Shown here piece by piece: positions 47,689-56,803 of a stretch of 64,000 nt of DNA (position 1 is its first letter; each line of letters begins with the position of its first letter). The DNA lies in NCBI RefSeq assembly GCF_900116635.1, contig NZ_FPBJ01000004.1, positions 1-64,000 of the forward strand, written 5' to 3'. Source of the DNA: Xenorhabdus koppenhoeferi. Its GTDB lineage: Bacteria > Pseudomonadota > Gammaproteobacteria > Enterobacterales > Enterobacteriaceae. Position numbers and translations under genes: made by a program. The notes under the pieces were generated by a model that saw only the letters and a program-made list of their open reading frames with translations, did not search any database and had not been told where the DNA came from.

Positions 47689-50117
47689 TCTGGCGCTGGT
47701 TTTGGCGTGAATGGCGTACACCATCCCTCCTGATTGTCTGGTTATCCTTGACATTGGCAGTTGCTTGCGTCTTGGCATTAGGGCGTATTAGTGATCGCAT
47801 TGATCAAAGTGTACATTATCAAAGCCGTGATTTTCTGGCTGGCGATCTGGTCTTAAGGGCCTCGTATCCCGTTGATGAAGCTTGGTTAAAACAGGCTCAG
47901 AAGCAAGGGTTGACATTAAGCCGCCAGATCTCATTTTCGACCATGACTTATGCGGGTGATATTCCGCATTTAGCCCAAGTGAAAGCGGCAGATGATCTTT
48001 ATCCGCTGTACGGCGAGCTGGAAACTAAACCGAGAGGATTAAAACCAGAAAAAGGATCTGTGTTGGTGGCACCTCGGTTGCTGGCATTATTGGGTGTTAA
48101 GATTGGTGATAATCTCGAGATTGGCGATACAAGGTTGAAAATTAGTGGGGAATTGCTGCAAGAACCTGATGGCGGCTTTAATCCATTCCAGATTTCCCCC
48201 CGGATTTTAATCAATCTTGATGATGCTGAAACGACAGGAGCTATCCAACCGGGCAGCCGTTTGACTTATCGTTATGTGTTCTCTGGCTCTCCAACCGCAC
48301 TCCAGTCTTTTCAGCAGCTGATTGATCCGCAACTAAAAGCTGACCAGCGTTGGCTCACACTGAAACAGGATAACGGTGTACTGGCACAATCCATTGAACG
48401 CGCACAACAATTTTTACTGTTATCAGCTTTGTTGACACTGTTACTTGCCGTCGCTGCGATGGCGGTTTCCATGTCGCATTATTGTCGCAGCCGGCATAAT
48501 CTGATTGCCATTCTGAAAACATTGGGGGCGGGGCGTTGGGCTTTGCGTCAGTGGATAATTGGGCAGTGGTTAGTCATATTGCTTGCCGCGATTGTGGTGG
48601 GTTCTGTTTTAGGTTTAGTTTTTGAAACTGCATTGATTCGGATCCTGGCAGAAATGCTGCCTAAAATGCTACCTGCGGCGGGTATATGGCCGTGGATATG
48701 GTCGATTGGTACTTTATTGGGTATTGCTGTGCTGGTGGGCATTCGTCCTTATCGCCAATTAATGGCGACCCAGCCTTCACGGGTATTAAGAAATGATATG
48801 ACTGTGGCTATCTGGCCATTACGTTATTATTTGCCGACAGTCGCATTGATTATCACGGGAGGATTGGTCTTGCTGGCAGGCACCAAACCGTTGTTATGGT
48901 CGTTGCTGGCAGGGGTACCGATGGTTGCGTTGCTGTTGGCACTATTGGGATGGAGTGGCTTATGGCTGTTGCGCCGAGTGACATTTCGTCAATTAAGCCT
49001 GCGTCTGGCTGTCAACCGTCTACTGTGTCGCCCATTCCAGACCATGACACAATTGGCTGCATTTTCTCTGTCATTCATGTTATTGGCTCTGTTGATCATG
49101 GCAAGGGGTGATTTATTAAATCAGTGGCAACAACAATTACCACCTGATAGTCCGAATTATTTCCTGCTCAACATGACTCAGCCGCAGATTGCTCAAGTTA
49201 ACAGGCTATTAGATAAATATCAGATAAAGCCGACTGATTTTTATCCTGTGATACTGGCACGCTTGACAGAAATCAATGGGCAATCGGCGGTTGAATGGGC
49301 AGATGAAAAACACCCCAATAGCACAACGGTACGCCGTGAATTGAATTTAACGTGGAAATCAGAATTACCCCCTTTTAATACCCTTGTAGAGGGAACATGG
49401 CCGCCGAAAACGAATGAAGTATCTATGGAACAAGGCGTTGCTGAGCGATTGCAAATTCATTTAGGTGATCAACTTACATTCACGGGTGATACACGAACAT
49501 TTCATGCCACCGTAAGCAGTATTCGTCAGGTAGATTGGGAAAGTGTAAATCCAAACTTCTTTTTTATCTTTACTAAAGAAACGTTAGAAAATCAGCCCAA
49601 AATGTGGCTGACCAGCTTCCATTATGAAGGCGATGGACGGTTGCTGACAGAAATTAACCGGCGTTTCCCGACTATCAGCATATTGGATATCGGCTCAATA
49701 CTTAAACAGTTACAAGGTATCTTGCAGCAAGTCAGTAAGGCACTGGAAATTATGGTTGTTCTGGTGATGATTTGCGGTGCCTTGCTTTTACTGGCACAAA
49801 TTCAGGTCGGTATGAGCCAGCGTCAGCTCGAATTGGTGGTATACCGGACATTGGGCGCGAGCAAGAAATTACTGCGTCGCACATTGTGGAGTGAGTTTGC
49901 ATTACTGGGATTTATGGCGGGGTTAGCCGCCGCATTTGGCGCAGAAATTGCGCTGTGGTTATTGCAAACCCAGGTCTTTAATTTCCCGTGGCAACCACAA
50001 TGGCTGATGTGGTTTTTACTTCCCATTATCAGCAGCTTACTGCTTTCATTATGTGGCAGTTGGCTGGGGATTAGATTATTGCGTGGCAAAGGGCATTATC
50101 GACGCTTGCCAGAGTAA
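47685..50117 (+). CDS. ybbP: FtsX-like ABC transporter permease YbbP
   Basis: The 810-residue inner-membrane protein contains two FtsX-like permease blocks and large periplasmic domains, as in Escherichia YbbP (804 residues). The first helix is in TPSLLIVWLSLTLAVACVLA; a second group of helices starts near ALLTLLLAVAAMAVSM, and the last near LLLSLCGSWLGIRLL. The ATG at 47685 overlaps the ybbA stop (ATGA), so the two are coupled. It is a partner of YbbA and possibly of TesA, which is always next to it, but that link is inference. Confidence 0.93.
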   Translation: MIWRWFWREWRTPSLLIVWLSLTLAVACVLALGRISDRIDQSVHYQSRDFLAGDLVLRASYPVDEAWLKQAQKQGLTLSRQISFSTMTYAGDIPHLAQVKAADDLYPLYGELETKPRGLKPEKGSVLVAPRLLALLGVKIGDNLEIGDTRLKISGELLQEPDGGFNPFQISPRILINLDDAETTGAIQPGSRLTYRYVFSGSPTALQSFQQLIDPQLKADQRWLTLKQDNGVLAQSIERAQQFLLLSALLTLLLAVAAMAVSMSHYCRSRHNLIAILKTLGAGRWALRQWIIGQWLVILLAAIVVGSVLGLVFETALIRILAEMLPKMLPAAGIWPWIWSIGTLLGIAVLVGIRPYRQLMATQPSRVLRNDMTVAIWPLRYYLPTVALIITGGLVLLAGTKPLLWSLLAGVPMVALLLALLGWSGLWLLRRVTFRQLSLRLAVNRLLCRPFQTMTQLAAFSLSFMLLALLIMARGDLLNQWQQQLPPDSPNYFLLNMTQPQIAQVNRLLDKYQIKPTDFYPVILARLTEINGQSAVEWADEKHPNSTTVRRELNLTWKSELPPFNTLVEGTWPPKTNEVSMEQGVAERLQIHLGDQLTFTGDTRTFHATVSSIRQVDWESVNPNFFFIFTKETLENQPKMWLTSFHYEGDGRLLTEINRRFPTISILDIGSILKQLQGILQQVSKALEIMVVLVMICGALLLLAQIQVGMSQRQLELVVYRTLGASKKLLRRTLWSEFALLGFMAGLAAAFGAEIALWLLQTQVFNFPWQPQWLMWFLLPIISSLLLSLCGSWLGIRLLRGKGHYRRLPE

Positions 50118-50139
50118 AATAAAAGTAGAATAAAACAGA

Positions 50140-50170
50140 GGGAGGTTTTAAAAAAACACTCCCCATTTTT
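50140..50170 (+). terminator. Probable terminator of ybbA-ybbP
   Basis: GGGAG and CTCCC form a short stem with a 14-nt A/T loop, followed by CATTTTT. It lies 22 bases after the ybbP stop and ahead of the convergent monooxygenase gene. Confidence 0.6.
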
Positions 50171-50190
50171 AAAGTGATTATCTGACCTCA

Positions 50191-51249
50191 TCAGGAAAAT
50201 TTTTCTCTTAATCTGGGCAGGATTTGATCCCCAAAAACCTTTAACCCCTTTATATAATCGGGGAAAATTAACATCACGCCATCCAATTCACAGGTACGCA
50301 TTAAATCTGCCAGTTGCTTGTAGCAGGTATCTGGCGCACCGATGGCGGTATGGGTCATAAAGGCATTTTGGGAGCGTTCGACCATCGCATTACTTTTTCC
50401 ATCCATATCGACGCCGAAACTGTGCATCATATTTTTGACGGCTTCCACATCCAAACCCTGGCGGTAGAACTGGGCAAGAGTTTCAGCATAGGTATCTGTT
50501 TCAGCACAGATGACGGTACACATGCAGAATGTTTTCGTTGTTGTATTGTATTCAGCCGCAATACGTTTGGCGGTTAAACTGATGTTGCGGGTTTCAGCCT
50601 CATCCTTGCCACCGATAAAACAAACATCGGTATGACGTACACTGAAACGCAGCCCTTGCTCGGACTGACCGGCACAAACCAGATAAGGGCGCGGCAGTGA
50701 AAGAGGTTTAGGCTCAGAAACACACTGTTTTAGATGAAAGTAAGTGCCTTCATAATCAACCTGTTTTTCACGCCAAAGTCGTTTGATCAACTGAGTCCAC
50801 TCTTCGGTCATGGCATAGCGCTGATCATGGTCTAAACTACCATCCCATTCACCCATTTGTTCAAACTCATCCCGGAATGAACCGGAAACAATATTCAGGC
50901 CAGCACGCCCCTGACTAATATGATCCAGAGTAGCGATCATTTTAGCCGTGACAGCCGGATTATGTAGCCCCGCGTGAACAGTAGCGATTAATTTTGCGCG
51001 GTGGGTAACTTCAGCAATACCAGCCATCATCGTGACGGATTCGAGCGAGCAGCCCCAATGATCTGTTTCGCCACCAAACCCGCGCCATTTACCCATGGAC
51101 ATAATGAAATCAAGGCCAATCTGGTCAGCCAGAATAGCAGCCTCACGGTTTTGTTTATAAGACGCATCCAGTGGTGGCGTGTTTTTGGAGATGATCCACC
51201 CACCTTTGGCAATGGGTAGAAATACACCAAACTCTTTCTTTGACATCAC
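50191..51249 (-). CDS. RutA-like luciferase-family flavin monooxygenase
   Basis: The 352-residue protein belongs to the luciferase-like FMN monooxygenases. Its closest visible resemblance is to RutA, the pyrimidine oxygenase: FGVFLPIAKGGWIIS, SMGKWRGFGGETDHWG, RAGLNIVSGSFRDEFEQMG and YLVCAGQSEQGLRFSVRHTD all have clear RutA counterparts. The overall distance suggests a paralogue with a related N-heterocyclic or amide substrate. No rutB-F genes, and no flavin reductase, are near. It is the last gene of a Tsx-MFS-monooxygenase series, 43 bp from the permease. Substrate assignment is inference. Confidence 0.8.
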   Translation of the reverse strand: MMSKKEFGVFLPIAKGGWIISKNTPPLDASYKQNREAAILADQIGLDFIMSMGKWRGFGGETDHWGCSLESVTMMAGIAEVTHRAKLIATVHAGLHNPAVTAKMIATLDHISQGRAGLNIVSGSFRDEFEQMGEWDGSLDHDQRYAMTEEWTQLIKRLWREKQVDYEGTYFHLKQCVSEPKPLSLPRPYLVCAGQSEQGLRFSVRHTDVCFIGGKDEAETRNISLTAKRIAAEYNTTTKTFCMCTVICAETDTYAETLAQFYRQGLDVEAVKNMMHSFGVDMDGKSNAMVERSQNAFMTHTAIGAPDTCYKQLADLMRTCELDGVMLIFPDYIKGLKVFGDQILPRLREKFS

Positions 51250-51292
51250 TCTTTCCTTGTTTGTATGTATGTTATTTCAGCTCATTCTTGCC

Positions 51293-52570
51293 CTATTCAG
51301 TAAATTGAGTGTTTTCTGCCGAATGCTTTCTCATTTTCTGAGCAGGCGGTTTCATCATTAATGTTATGACAAGAACAATGAATACGGGGATAGCAATAAT
51401 CAGGAACGCTAAAGTAAAACTACCTGAGTAATCTTTAATGGCACCCGCAAAAAAAGGAGCCAGAGAAGCCAATGTTGAAATCAGGTTCATGATTGAAAAC
51501 AGCTCAAGATAAGGTTTGCGGCCAAAATAGTTAGCCAACAACACACTGGATGCGAGGAAAGTCATTCCGTATCCCATGCCGACAAATAGTGAGAACGCAA
51601 TCAAGAATGGCCATGAAGAAGCGATACTCAGCGCGATTAGGCCAAGAATGATAATAGTCAGGCTGCCAATCAGTAATTTTTTCGGATCAACCCATTCCCC
51701 GGCTGCGCCTCCGGCCAATCTGGAAAATGCATTGATAAAGGCCATCGTGCTCAATAGCCCTACTGCGATAGCTTCGCTGAAACCATTTTCGATAATATGA
51801 GCAACCGCAAAACTATTGACTGTAATACCACACCATAAAAATGCGGTGTAAGTTGCTGCAATCGCATAGAATTGCCATGTTCTAAGTGCCTGGTGCGCAG
51901 TCCAGCGTTGCTTGGTGCGATAAATGCTGAATGTATCCTGATTGTTATGTTGTTGGTTCACGGCCTTTGCATGGGCAATTTCCCGTTTTCCTTCCTGAAG
52001 GGTAATAAGGGTCAGAATAACGAAAATGGTGAGCACAATAGCGGAGATCATCCAGTGCATCCGCCAGGTTCCCCAGACACGGGTTGCCAAAAAATAGATC
52101 CATGGGCCAATCACGCCCCCTAATCCACCGATCGTGAAATAGAAGCCAAAAGCAAGGGACTGTTTTTCATACAAGCGTGAAATGGCATAAGTGCCCGGAA
52201 CCGTCGCCAAAAAGGTAAAACCGACACCAATTAAAGCCGTGCCGATAAAATATGATGAAATAGCGTATGTGTGGTAAAGATTGTAGAAACCGGCCAGAAA
52301 AATCAGCAATCCAATGGACAGAGTGAAACGAACACCAACCTTACGAATGAACACAGTTGGCAGAAAACTGGATAGCCCGCAAGTCAGGCCAAGCAGCGTG
52401 AATCCCAAACCGGCATTAGTCCAGCTCCACCCCAGTTCATTAATCATGCTGGGTAGGACAACACCCAATGACGTAAAGGTTGTTGCTGTGGATAAAAAAT
52501 AGACCATGCCTAAAAGTATCAGCAAAAACCACTGATAAGTACGTCCGAATTTGTCGTATTGAATGGACAT
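51293..52570 (-). CDS. Major facilitator superfamily permease, substrate unknown
   Basis: The protein has twelve predicted membrane segments and MFS signatures. The layout resembles the oxalate/formate and monocarboxylate branch: YQWFLLILLGMVYFLSTATT, GFYFTIGGLGGVIGPWIY, and a cytoplasmic loop around EGKREIAHAKAV. I prefer the ATG at 52570 (MSIQYDKFGRTYQWF, 425 residues), with a GGGGT-type ribosome binding site; a start at 52609 would add 13 residues. It lies between a Tsx-like channel and a RutA-like monooxygenase, so it probably imports the compound that the oxygenase degrades. Confidence 0.82.
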   Translation of the reverse strand: MSIQYDKFGRTYQWFLLILLGMVYFLSTATTFTSLGVVLPSMINELGWSWTNAGLGFTLLGLTCGLSSFLPTVFIRKVGVRFTLSIGLLIFLAGFYNLYHTYAISSYFIGTALIGVGFTFLATVPGTYAISRLYEKQSLAFGFYFTIGGLGGVIGPWIYFLATRVWGTWRMHWMISAIVLTIFVILTLITLQEGKREIAHAKAVNQQHNNQDTFSIYRTKQRWTAHQALRTWQFYAIAATYTAFLWCGITVNSFAVAHIIENGFSEAIAVGLLSTMAFINAFSRLAGGAAGEWVDPKKLLIGSLTIIILGLIALSIASSWPFLIAFSLFVGMGYGMTFLASSVLLANYFGRKPYLELFSIMNLISTLASLAPFFAGAIKDYSGSFTLAFLIIAIPVFIVLVITLMMKPPAQKMRKHSAENTQFTE

Positions 52571-52624
52571 TTTGACCCCATCAAGGATATAAACCATTAA
52601 AAACGGCACTATTTTATGTGCTTA

Positions 52625-53392
52625 TTAGAAAAAGCTGTATCGAATAAACACCCCATAGCTAAATTGATTCGTGCGAAAGCTTGGCGTATCTTTTATTTTG
52701 TACTTATTTTTGACCGGATTTACGACAACCCCAGTCCACAGATGACCAGCTTGATATCCCAGTTGTTTCCCTAAGTCATAATGTAATTCAGGCTTGAAAT
52801 CTATCATTTCAGGGTTATCGTGTAGCCCCAATGTATAGTCGAAAGTCCCTACGATGCGGAAATCCCCTAACCGATTAGTGAAAGGAATGCCATAATCAAT
52901 GTGGATACGTTGATCGTTCCAGCTTCCTTTTGAATTATTTTCAAAATAAAAAATGGTACGTAACCAACTGAATCCATTCACTTGCCAATCAAGGCTGATG
53001 CCTGGGAAATAGTCATATTTTACGTTTTTGGTTTTAGCAATCCACTGGGAAAACAGCACATCTTTTAATGGACCATAAGAAAAATCATACCCCGTGATTT
53101 TGCTGGCACTGAGTCTTGGCACAAATTTATAGTAATAAGTGCTTTTATCGCCTTGATAGTCATGTTGCAGAGAATTTTGCCAAATACTGTAGACATACAT
53201 ATCACCGATTTTATAATCACCAAAGGCTTCAATAATAGGAGAGAGCGTTTTCTCAGGATCGACTTTATTTCCAGATTGGAAGTAAAGGCTGGTATCAATT
53301 GATTGAAAATTAATGAAATCAACGGCTTGTACCGATGACGAAAAAAGAAAACAGAATGAAATAACAGGTAATATTGCATTTATTGTTGTCAT
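52625..53392 (-). CDS. Tsx/OmpK-like outer membrane channel
   Basis: The 255-residue protein starts with a signal peptide (about residues 1-23, ending VQA). It continues as an alternating beta pattern with aromatic girdles and ends in GVFIRYSFF, with the C-terminal phenylalanine required by the BAM machinery. Length and motifs (INFQSIDTSLYFQSGNK; WLRTIFYFENNSKGSW) fit the Tsx/OmpK nucleoside-channel family, but it is not Tsx itself. With the permease and monooxygenase it makes an outer-to-inner-membrane uptake route. It begins 64 bp after purK. Confidence 0.78.
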   Translation of the reverse strand: MTTINAILPVISFCFLFSSSVQAVDFINFQSIDTSLYFQSGNKVDPEKTLSPIIEAFGDYKIGDMYVYSIWQNSLQHDYQGDKSTYYYKFVPRLSASKITGYDFSYGPLKDVLFSQWIAKTKNVKYDYFPGISLDWQVNGFSWLRTIFYFENNSKGSWNDQRIHIDYGIPFTNRLGDFRIVGTFDYTLGLHDNPEMIDFKPELHYDLGKQLGYQAGHLWTGVVVNPVKNKYKIKDTPSFRTNQFSYGVFIRYSFF

Positions 53393-53410
53393 TGATGTAC
53401 CCAGTATTGT

Positions 53411-53442
53411 AAGCGGTAAGCTATTTCAATGCGTTACCGCTT
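53411..53442. promoter_or_regulatory. Hairpin between purK and the Tsx-like gene
   Basis: AAGCGGTAA and TTACCGCTT form a perfect 9-bp stem with a 14-nt loop (extended by a GC pair), in the 64-bp gap. There is no T run after it on the minus strand, so it may be a weak purK terminator, an mRNA-processing site or an operator for the downstream genes. Confidence 0.55.
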
Positions 53443-53456
53443 TATTACGGTTTTCT

Positions 53457-54524
53457 TCAACTTAATTTATTTTGTGCCCATTTCAGCCCACTTTGATACT
53501 CTTCGGGTAATAATGGGATCAAATTTTCCAAAGTCGTTTTCAATACATCCCTGTTGGAATGAACCAGATTCAGATGCCCAACCTTACGTACAGGACGAAC
53601 TTCCTTTTCATACCAATGTAAATGAACCAGCGGCAAATTCAGCCATGCTGGATTTATCTCTGTACCGATCAAATTAACCATAATGGATGGCAAAAAGATT
53701 TCTGGCTGAGGCATAGGCAGATCTAAAATAGCCCGTAAATGAAGTTCAAATTGACTAATTGAAGCACCGTTTTGTGTCCAGTGACCACTATTGTGAACCC
53801 GCGGTGCCAGCTCGTTGATCAACAAGTCATCGCCAACAATAAAACACTCCATCGCCATAACGCCGACATAATTCAAATGATCCATGATAGCGGATAGCAT
53901 TTTCTCTGCCCGCCGCTGTAATTTTTGATCTGTGTTGGGTAAGGCAACACTGGTACGCAGAATTCCTTCCTGATGCAGATTGTGGGTCAATGTATAAAAT
54001 ACAGATTTACCTTGAGCATTACGGGCTCCAACCAGCGACACCTCCCCAGAAAACGGAATCCCTTGTTCTGCGATACATTCACCATAAATTTCAGGAGATA
54101 ATTCTGATTCATAACCCGGCCGAATGCGCCATTGACCGCGCCCATCATAACCGCCCGTCCGACGCTTAATGATGATAAAGTCACCTAATTCAGCAAACAG
54201 TTGTGGCCATTGACTTGGGTCGGAAAGAAGTTTCCACGGCGCTGTCGCCAGGCCCAGAGTATCCATAATCTGTTTTTGTGGCAGGCGATCTGCCAGCTGT
54301 GGAAAAATATCGCGATTGATAAAAGCCTTGTGGTGTGCTAATTCACGAGTTAGCGGCGTTTCCGGCCAACGTTCAATTTCTGCGGTGATGACACTGCTCT
54401 GGTAAGGTACGGCTTCCGGCTCTGCATCCAAGCCAACGGGATACACAGTAATCCCCAATGGTTCACCTGCCTGACGTAACATACGGCCTAATTGACCACT
54501 TCCCAATACACAAACAGGTTTCAT
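53457..54524 (-). CDS. purK: N5-carboxyaminoimidazole ribonucleotide synthase PurK
   Basis: PurK carboxylates AIR with ATP and bicarbonate in purine synthesis. The 355-residue ATP-grasp protein starts [20 protein letters not shown] and has [17 protein letters not shown] as its ATP-binding loop, [17 protein letters not shown] and the C-terminal [16 protein letters not shown]. The ATG overlaps the purE stop by four bases. Transcription is expected from the PurR-controlled promoter before purE. Confidence 0.95.
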   Translation of the reverse strand: MKPVCVLGSGQLGRMLRQAGEPLGITVYPVGLDAEPEAVPYQSSVITAEIERWPETPLTRELAHHKAFINRDIFPQLADRLPQKQIMDTLGLATAPWKLLSDPSQWPQLFAELGDFIIIKRRTGGYDGRGQWRIRPGYESELSPEIYGECIAEQGIPFSGEVSLVGARNAQGKSVFYTLTHNLHQEGILRTSVALPNTDQKLQRRAEKMLSAIMDHLNYVGVMAMECFIVGDDLLINELAPRVHNSGHWTQNGASISQFELHLRAILDLPMPQPEIFLPSIMVNLIGTEINPAWLNLPLVHLHWYEKEVRPVRKVGHLNLVHSNRDVLKTTLENLIPLLPEEYQSGLKWAQNKLS

Positions 54525-55099
54525 GCATCCTCCCGTGGATCGGGATTATCCAAAACATCCTGTGTTTGTGCCTGACGCCAATCTGACAACCGTTTAAACA
54601 CCATATCATCATGTAAAGCCAACACTTGTGCGGCAAGCAGTGCTGCATTTGCCGCTCCAGCCTTGCCGATAGCCAGCGTACCAACCGGAATGCCCTTTGG
54701 CATTTGCACAATCGAATATAGGCTATCAACCCCACTCAGTGCGGCACTTTGCACTGGAACACCAAACACAGGCACTAAGGTTTTGGCAGCCAGCATGCCC
54801 GGTAAGTGTGCTGCGCCACCTGCACCTGCGATAATCACCTCAAAACCGTTTTCTTTAGCTTGCTCGGCAAAATGAAAAAGTTTATCAGGTGTCCGGTGTG
54901 CTGAAACAATTTCAACATGAAAAGGGATCGTCAGGGCGGTCAAAATATCGGCTGCGTGTTGCATTGTCGCCCAGTCACTTTTTGAACCCATGACAATGGC
55001 GATTTTGGCGTGTGTTTTGGCGTGTGGCTGGGTTGGTATTGTTGTAAAAGAGATCACTGCCGTAGAAGTCATTTTTGCGGGATCAGAGCCGGTCGTCAT
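54521..55099 (-). CDS. purE: N5-CAIR mutase PurE
   Basis: PurE converts N5-CAIR to CAIR. The signature [20 protein letters not shown] is followed by [17 protein letters not shown] (catalytic histidine in AHR) and [16 protein letters not shown]. At 192 residues it is longer than Escherichia PurE (169) because of an N-terminal tail of about 33 residues rich in T, S and P. AGGAG lies about 10 bases before the ATG at 55099; a start at 55072 has no ribosome binding site. It is translationally coupled to purK. Confidence 0.94.
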   Translation of the reverse strand: MTTGSDPAKMTSTAVISFTTIPTQPHAKTHAKIAIVMGSKSDWATMQHAADILTALTIPFHVEIVSAHRTPDKLFHFAEQAKENGFEVIIAGAGGAAHLPGMLAAKTLVPVFGVPVQSAALSGVDSLYSIVQMPKGIPVGTLAIGKAGAANAALLAAQVLALHDDMVFKRLSDWRQAQTQDVLDNPDPREDA

Positions 55100-55162
55100 A
55101 AATCAGATGCTCCTGTATTGGGTATCTACCAGAACAAAAAAGATGATGGTTAAGAAGGGGGG

Positions 55163-55200
55163 ATCATATCACGCTGACTTCATAAGGAAAACGTTTGCGT
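55163..55200 (-). promoter_or_regulatory. purEK promoter with PurR operator
   Basis: On the minus strand ACGCAAACGTTTTCCT (55185-55200) is a near-perfect PurR box. It overlaps the -35 region, and a TATGAT -10 element (55163-55168, extended by TG) follows at 17-bp spacing. Purine-bound PurR should repress purEK and, by readthrough, perhaps the Tsx-MFS-monooxygenase genes downstream. Confidence 0.85.
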
Positions 55201-55238
55201 TGTTTAATTTATCGATTTTTCCAAAAAATTAAGAGGGA

Positions 55239-55961
55239 TTAAAAAGGAAAATATATCAATTCAATGGAAGTTTCTGTCACCTTGAACATTGAACCTTGGT
55301 CATGCCATGCGCCTAATACACCGCGATGTACGGTTTTGTCACCCATTTTAATATCATGGATTGCCGCGCGATGGGTATGCCCGTGAATCATCCAATCTGT
55401 TTGATACTGTTTGAAGTATTCGATAACCGCTTGTTGATTGACACCCATAATGGCTTCGGATTTCCGGGTATTGGCGGATTGGCTACCCGCACGCATTTTG
55501 GCAGCGATTTTCAATCGGATAAATAAAGGCAGAAGCAAAAACAACCGTTGAATCCACGGAGTATGTACCCGTCTACGATACTGCTGATAACCGATATCAT
55601 CTGTGCATAGTGTATCGCCATGCAGGATCAGAATCCGTTTACCATACAATTCGAGCACTTTTTCCTGTGGCAGCAAGATCAAACCACTTTCTCTGGCAAA
55701 GCGGGTGCCAAGCAGGAAGTCTCGATTACCATGAATGAAATAACAGGAGATACCTTTTAGCTTCAGTTCATGGAGTGCTTGCGCGATTTTGGTGTGCAGT
55801 GGGTTGGGATCATCATCACCAATCCAGTAATCGAAAAAATCACCGAGAATATAAAGACTTTCAGCCTGAATCGCATCTTCACGTAAAAAACGCAGAAAAC
55901 CGGCAGTAATTGCCGGCTCTTGCTCACTGAGATGCAAATCTGCAATAAACAGTGTACTCAT
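55239..55961 (-). CDS. lpxH: UDP-2,3-diacylglucosamine diphosphatase LpxH
   Basis: LpxH makes lipid X in lipid A synthesis at the inner membrane. The 240-residue calcineurin-like phosphoesterase has all metal motifs: [41 protein letters not shown] and HGHTHRA. Length equals Escherichia (240). It starts 18 bases after ppiB; in enterics the order ppiB-lpxH-purE is the same. Confidence 0.96.
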   Translation of the reverse strand: MSTLFIADLHLSEQEPAITAGFLRFLREDAIQAESLYILGDFFDYWIGDDDPNPLHTKIAQALHELKLKGISCYFIHGNRDFLLGTRFARESGLILLPQEKVLELYGKRILILHGDTLCTDDIGYQQYRRRVHTPWIQRLFLLLPLFIRLKIAAKMRAGSQSANTRKSEAIMGVNQQAVIEYFKQYQTDWMIHGHTHRAAIHDIKMGDKTVHRGVLGAWHDQGSMFKVTETSIELIYFPF

Positions 55962-55979
55962 CTAACGATTAACTCTCAG

Positions 55980-56474
55980 TTATTCACTGACAGTCACACG
56001 TTCAATGATCACATCTTCATGTGGGACATCTTGGTGCATACCGCTGCGACCAGTAGAAACAGCTTTGATTTTATCAACCACATCCATGCCTTCAACGACT
56101 TCAGCAAATACGCAGTAACCCCAGCCGTCTGGACGCTCTGAACGGAAGTTCAGAAAATCGTTATCTACGACGTTGATGAAGAATTGGGCAGTTGCAGAGT
56201 GTGGATCATTAGTACGAGCCATTGCGAGAGTACCGCAGCTGTTTTTCAGACCATTATTAGCTTCGTTCTTGATAGGAGCGTTAGTTGTTTTCTGTTTCAT
56301 GCCCGGCTCAAAGCCGCCGCCTTGAATCATGAATCCATTGATAATACGGTGGAAAATTGTGTTGTCATAAAAACCGTCGGAACAATAACTCAAGAAGTTT
56401 TCAACAGTTACAGGTGCTTGTTCTTCGAATGTTTTGATTGCAATATCGCCAAAATTGGTGTGGAAAATCACCAT
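55980..56474 (-). CDS. ppiB: Cytoplasmic peptidyl-prolyl isomerase B
   Basis: This 164-residue cyclophilin catalyses cis-trans isomerisation of proline bonds. [20 protein letters not shown], the catalytic arginine in [13 protein letters not shown] and the [12 protein letters not shown] segment are conserved. No signal peptide, so it is PpiB rather than periplasmic PpiA. It is divergent from cysS; the 329-bp gap contains both promoters and an ERIC remnant. Confidence 0.96.
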   Translation of the reverse strand: MVIFHTNFGDIAIKTFEEQAPVTVENFLSYCSDGFYDNTIFHRIINGFMIQGGGFEPGMKQKTTNAPIKNEANNGLKNSCGTLAMARTNDPHSATAQFFINVVDNDFLNFRSERPDGWGYCVFAEVVEGMDVVDKIKAVSTGRSGMHQDVPHEDVIIERVTVSE

Positions 56475-56676
56475 AATAGAAATCCTGATAATAGTTTTGG
56501 TTGACCCTGTATTTTAGGGGTTCGGAGAGACGTTGTTATATCATATCTGAGATAGTGAGTCAGTATTCGAAACAGTATCAGGTAAGGGCTGGCTTACGGT
56601 GCTTGCAATGCATTGCATATCAAGGTGAAATACCTTATCTGATTTTAATATCTTAGTTTATCTCCCATGAGATCCA

Positions 56677-56718
56677 AATTGCGGTCAACAAAGCCGCAAC
56701 TCTAAGACGACGGGTATA
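56677..56718. repeat. Truncated ERIC end in the ppiB-cysS gap
   Basis: Read on the minus strand, TATACCCGTCGTCTTAGAGT followed by TGCGGCTTTGTTGACCGC matches the first 40 bases of an ERIC element; the rest is missing. It sits about 85 bp before the cysS start. The remaining bases of the gap (56475-56676 and 56719-56803) should hold the divergent promoters, which I cannot place reliably. Confidence 0.65.
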
Positions 56719-56803
56719 TTTATGCCGCTGATAAAGAAGCCTATAATCAGCAAATTCATTTGATTTTATTACACGTACATCAATTTTTACGGAAAACCCA
56801 CTG

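Noticed and set aside
50191..51249. Assignment of the monooxygenase as SsuD (alkanesulfonate use)
   Set aside because: No ssuE, ssuA, ssuB or ssuC genes are near, and the visible motifs resemble RutA more closely.
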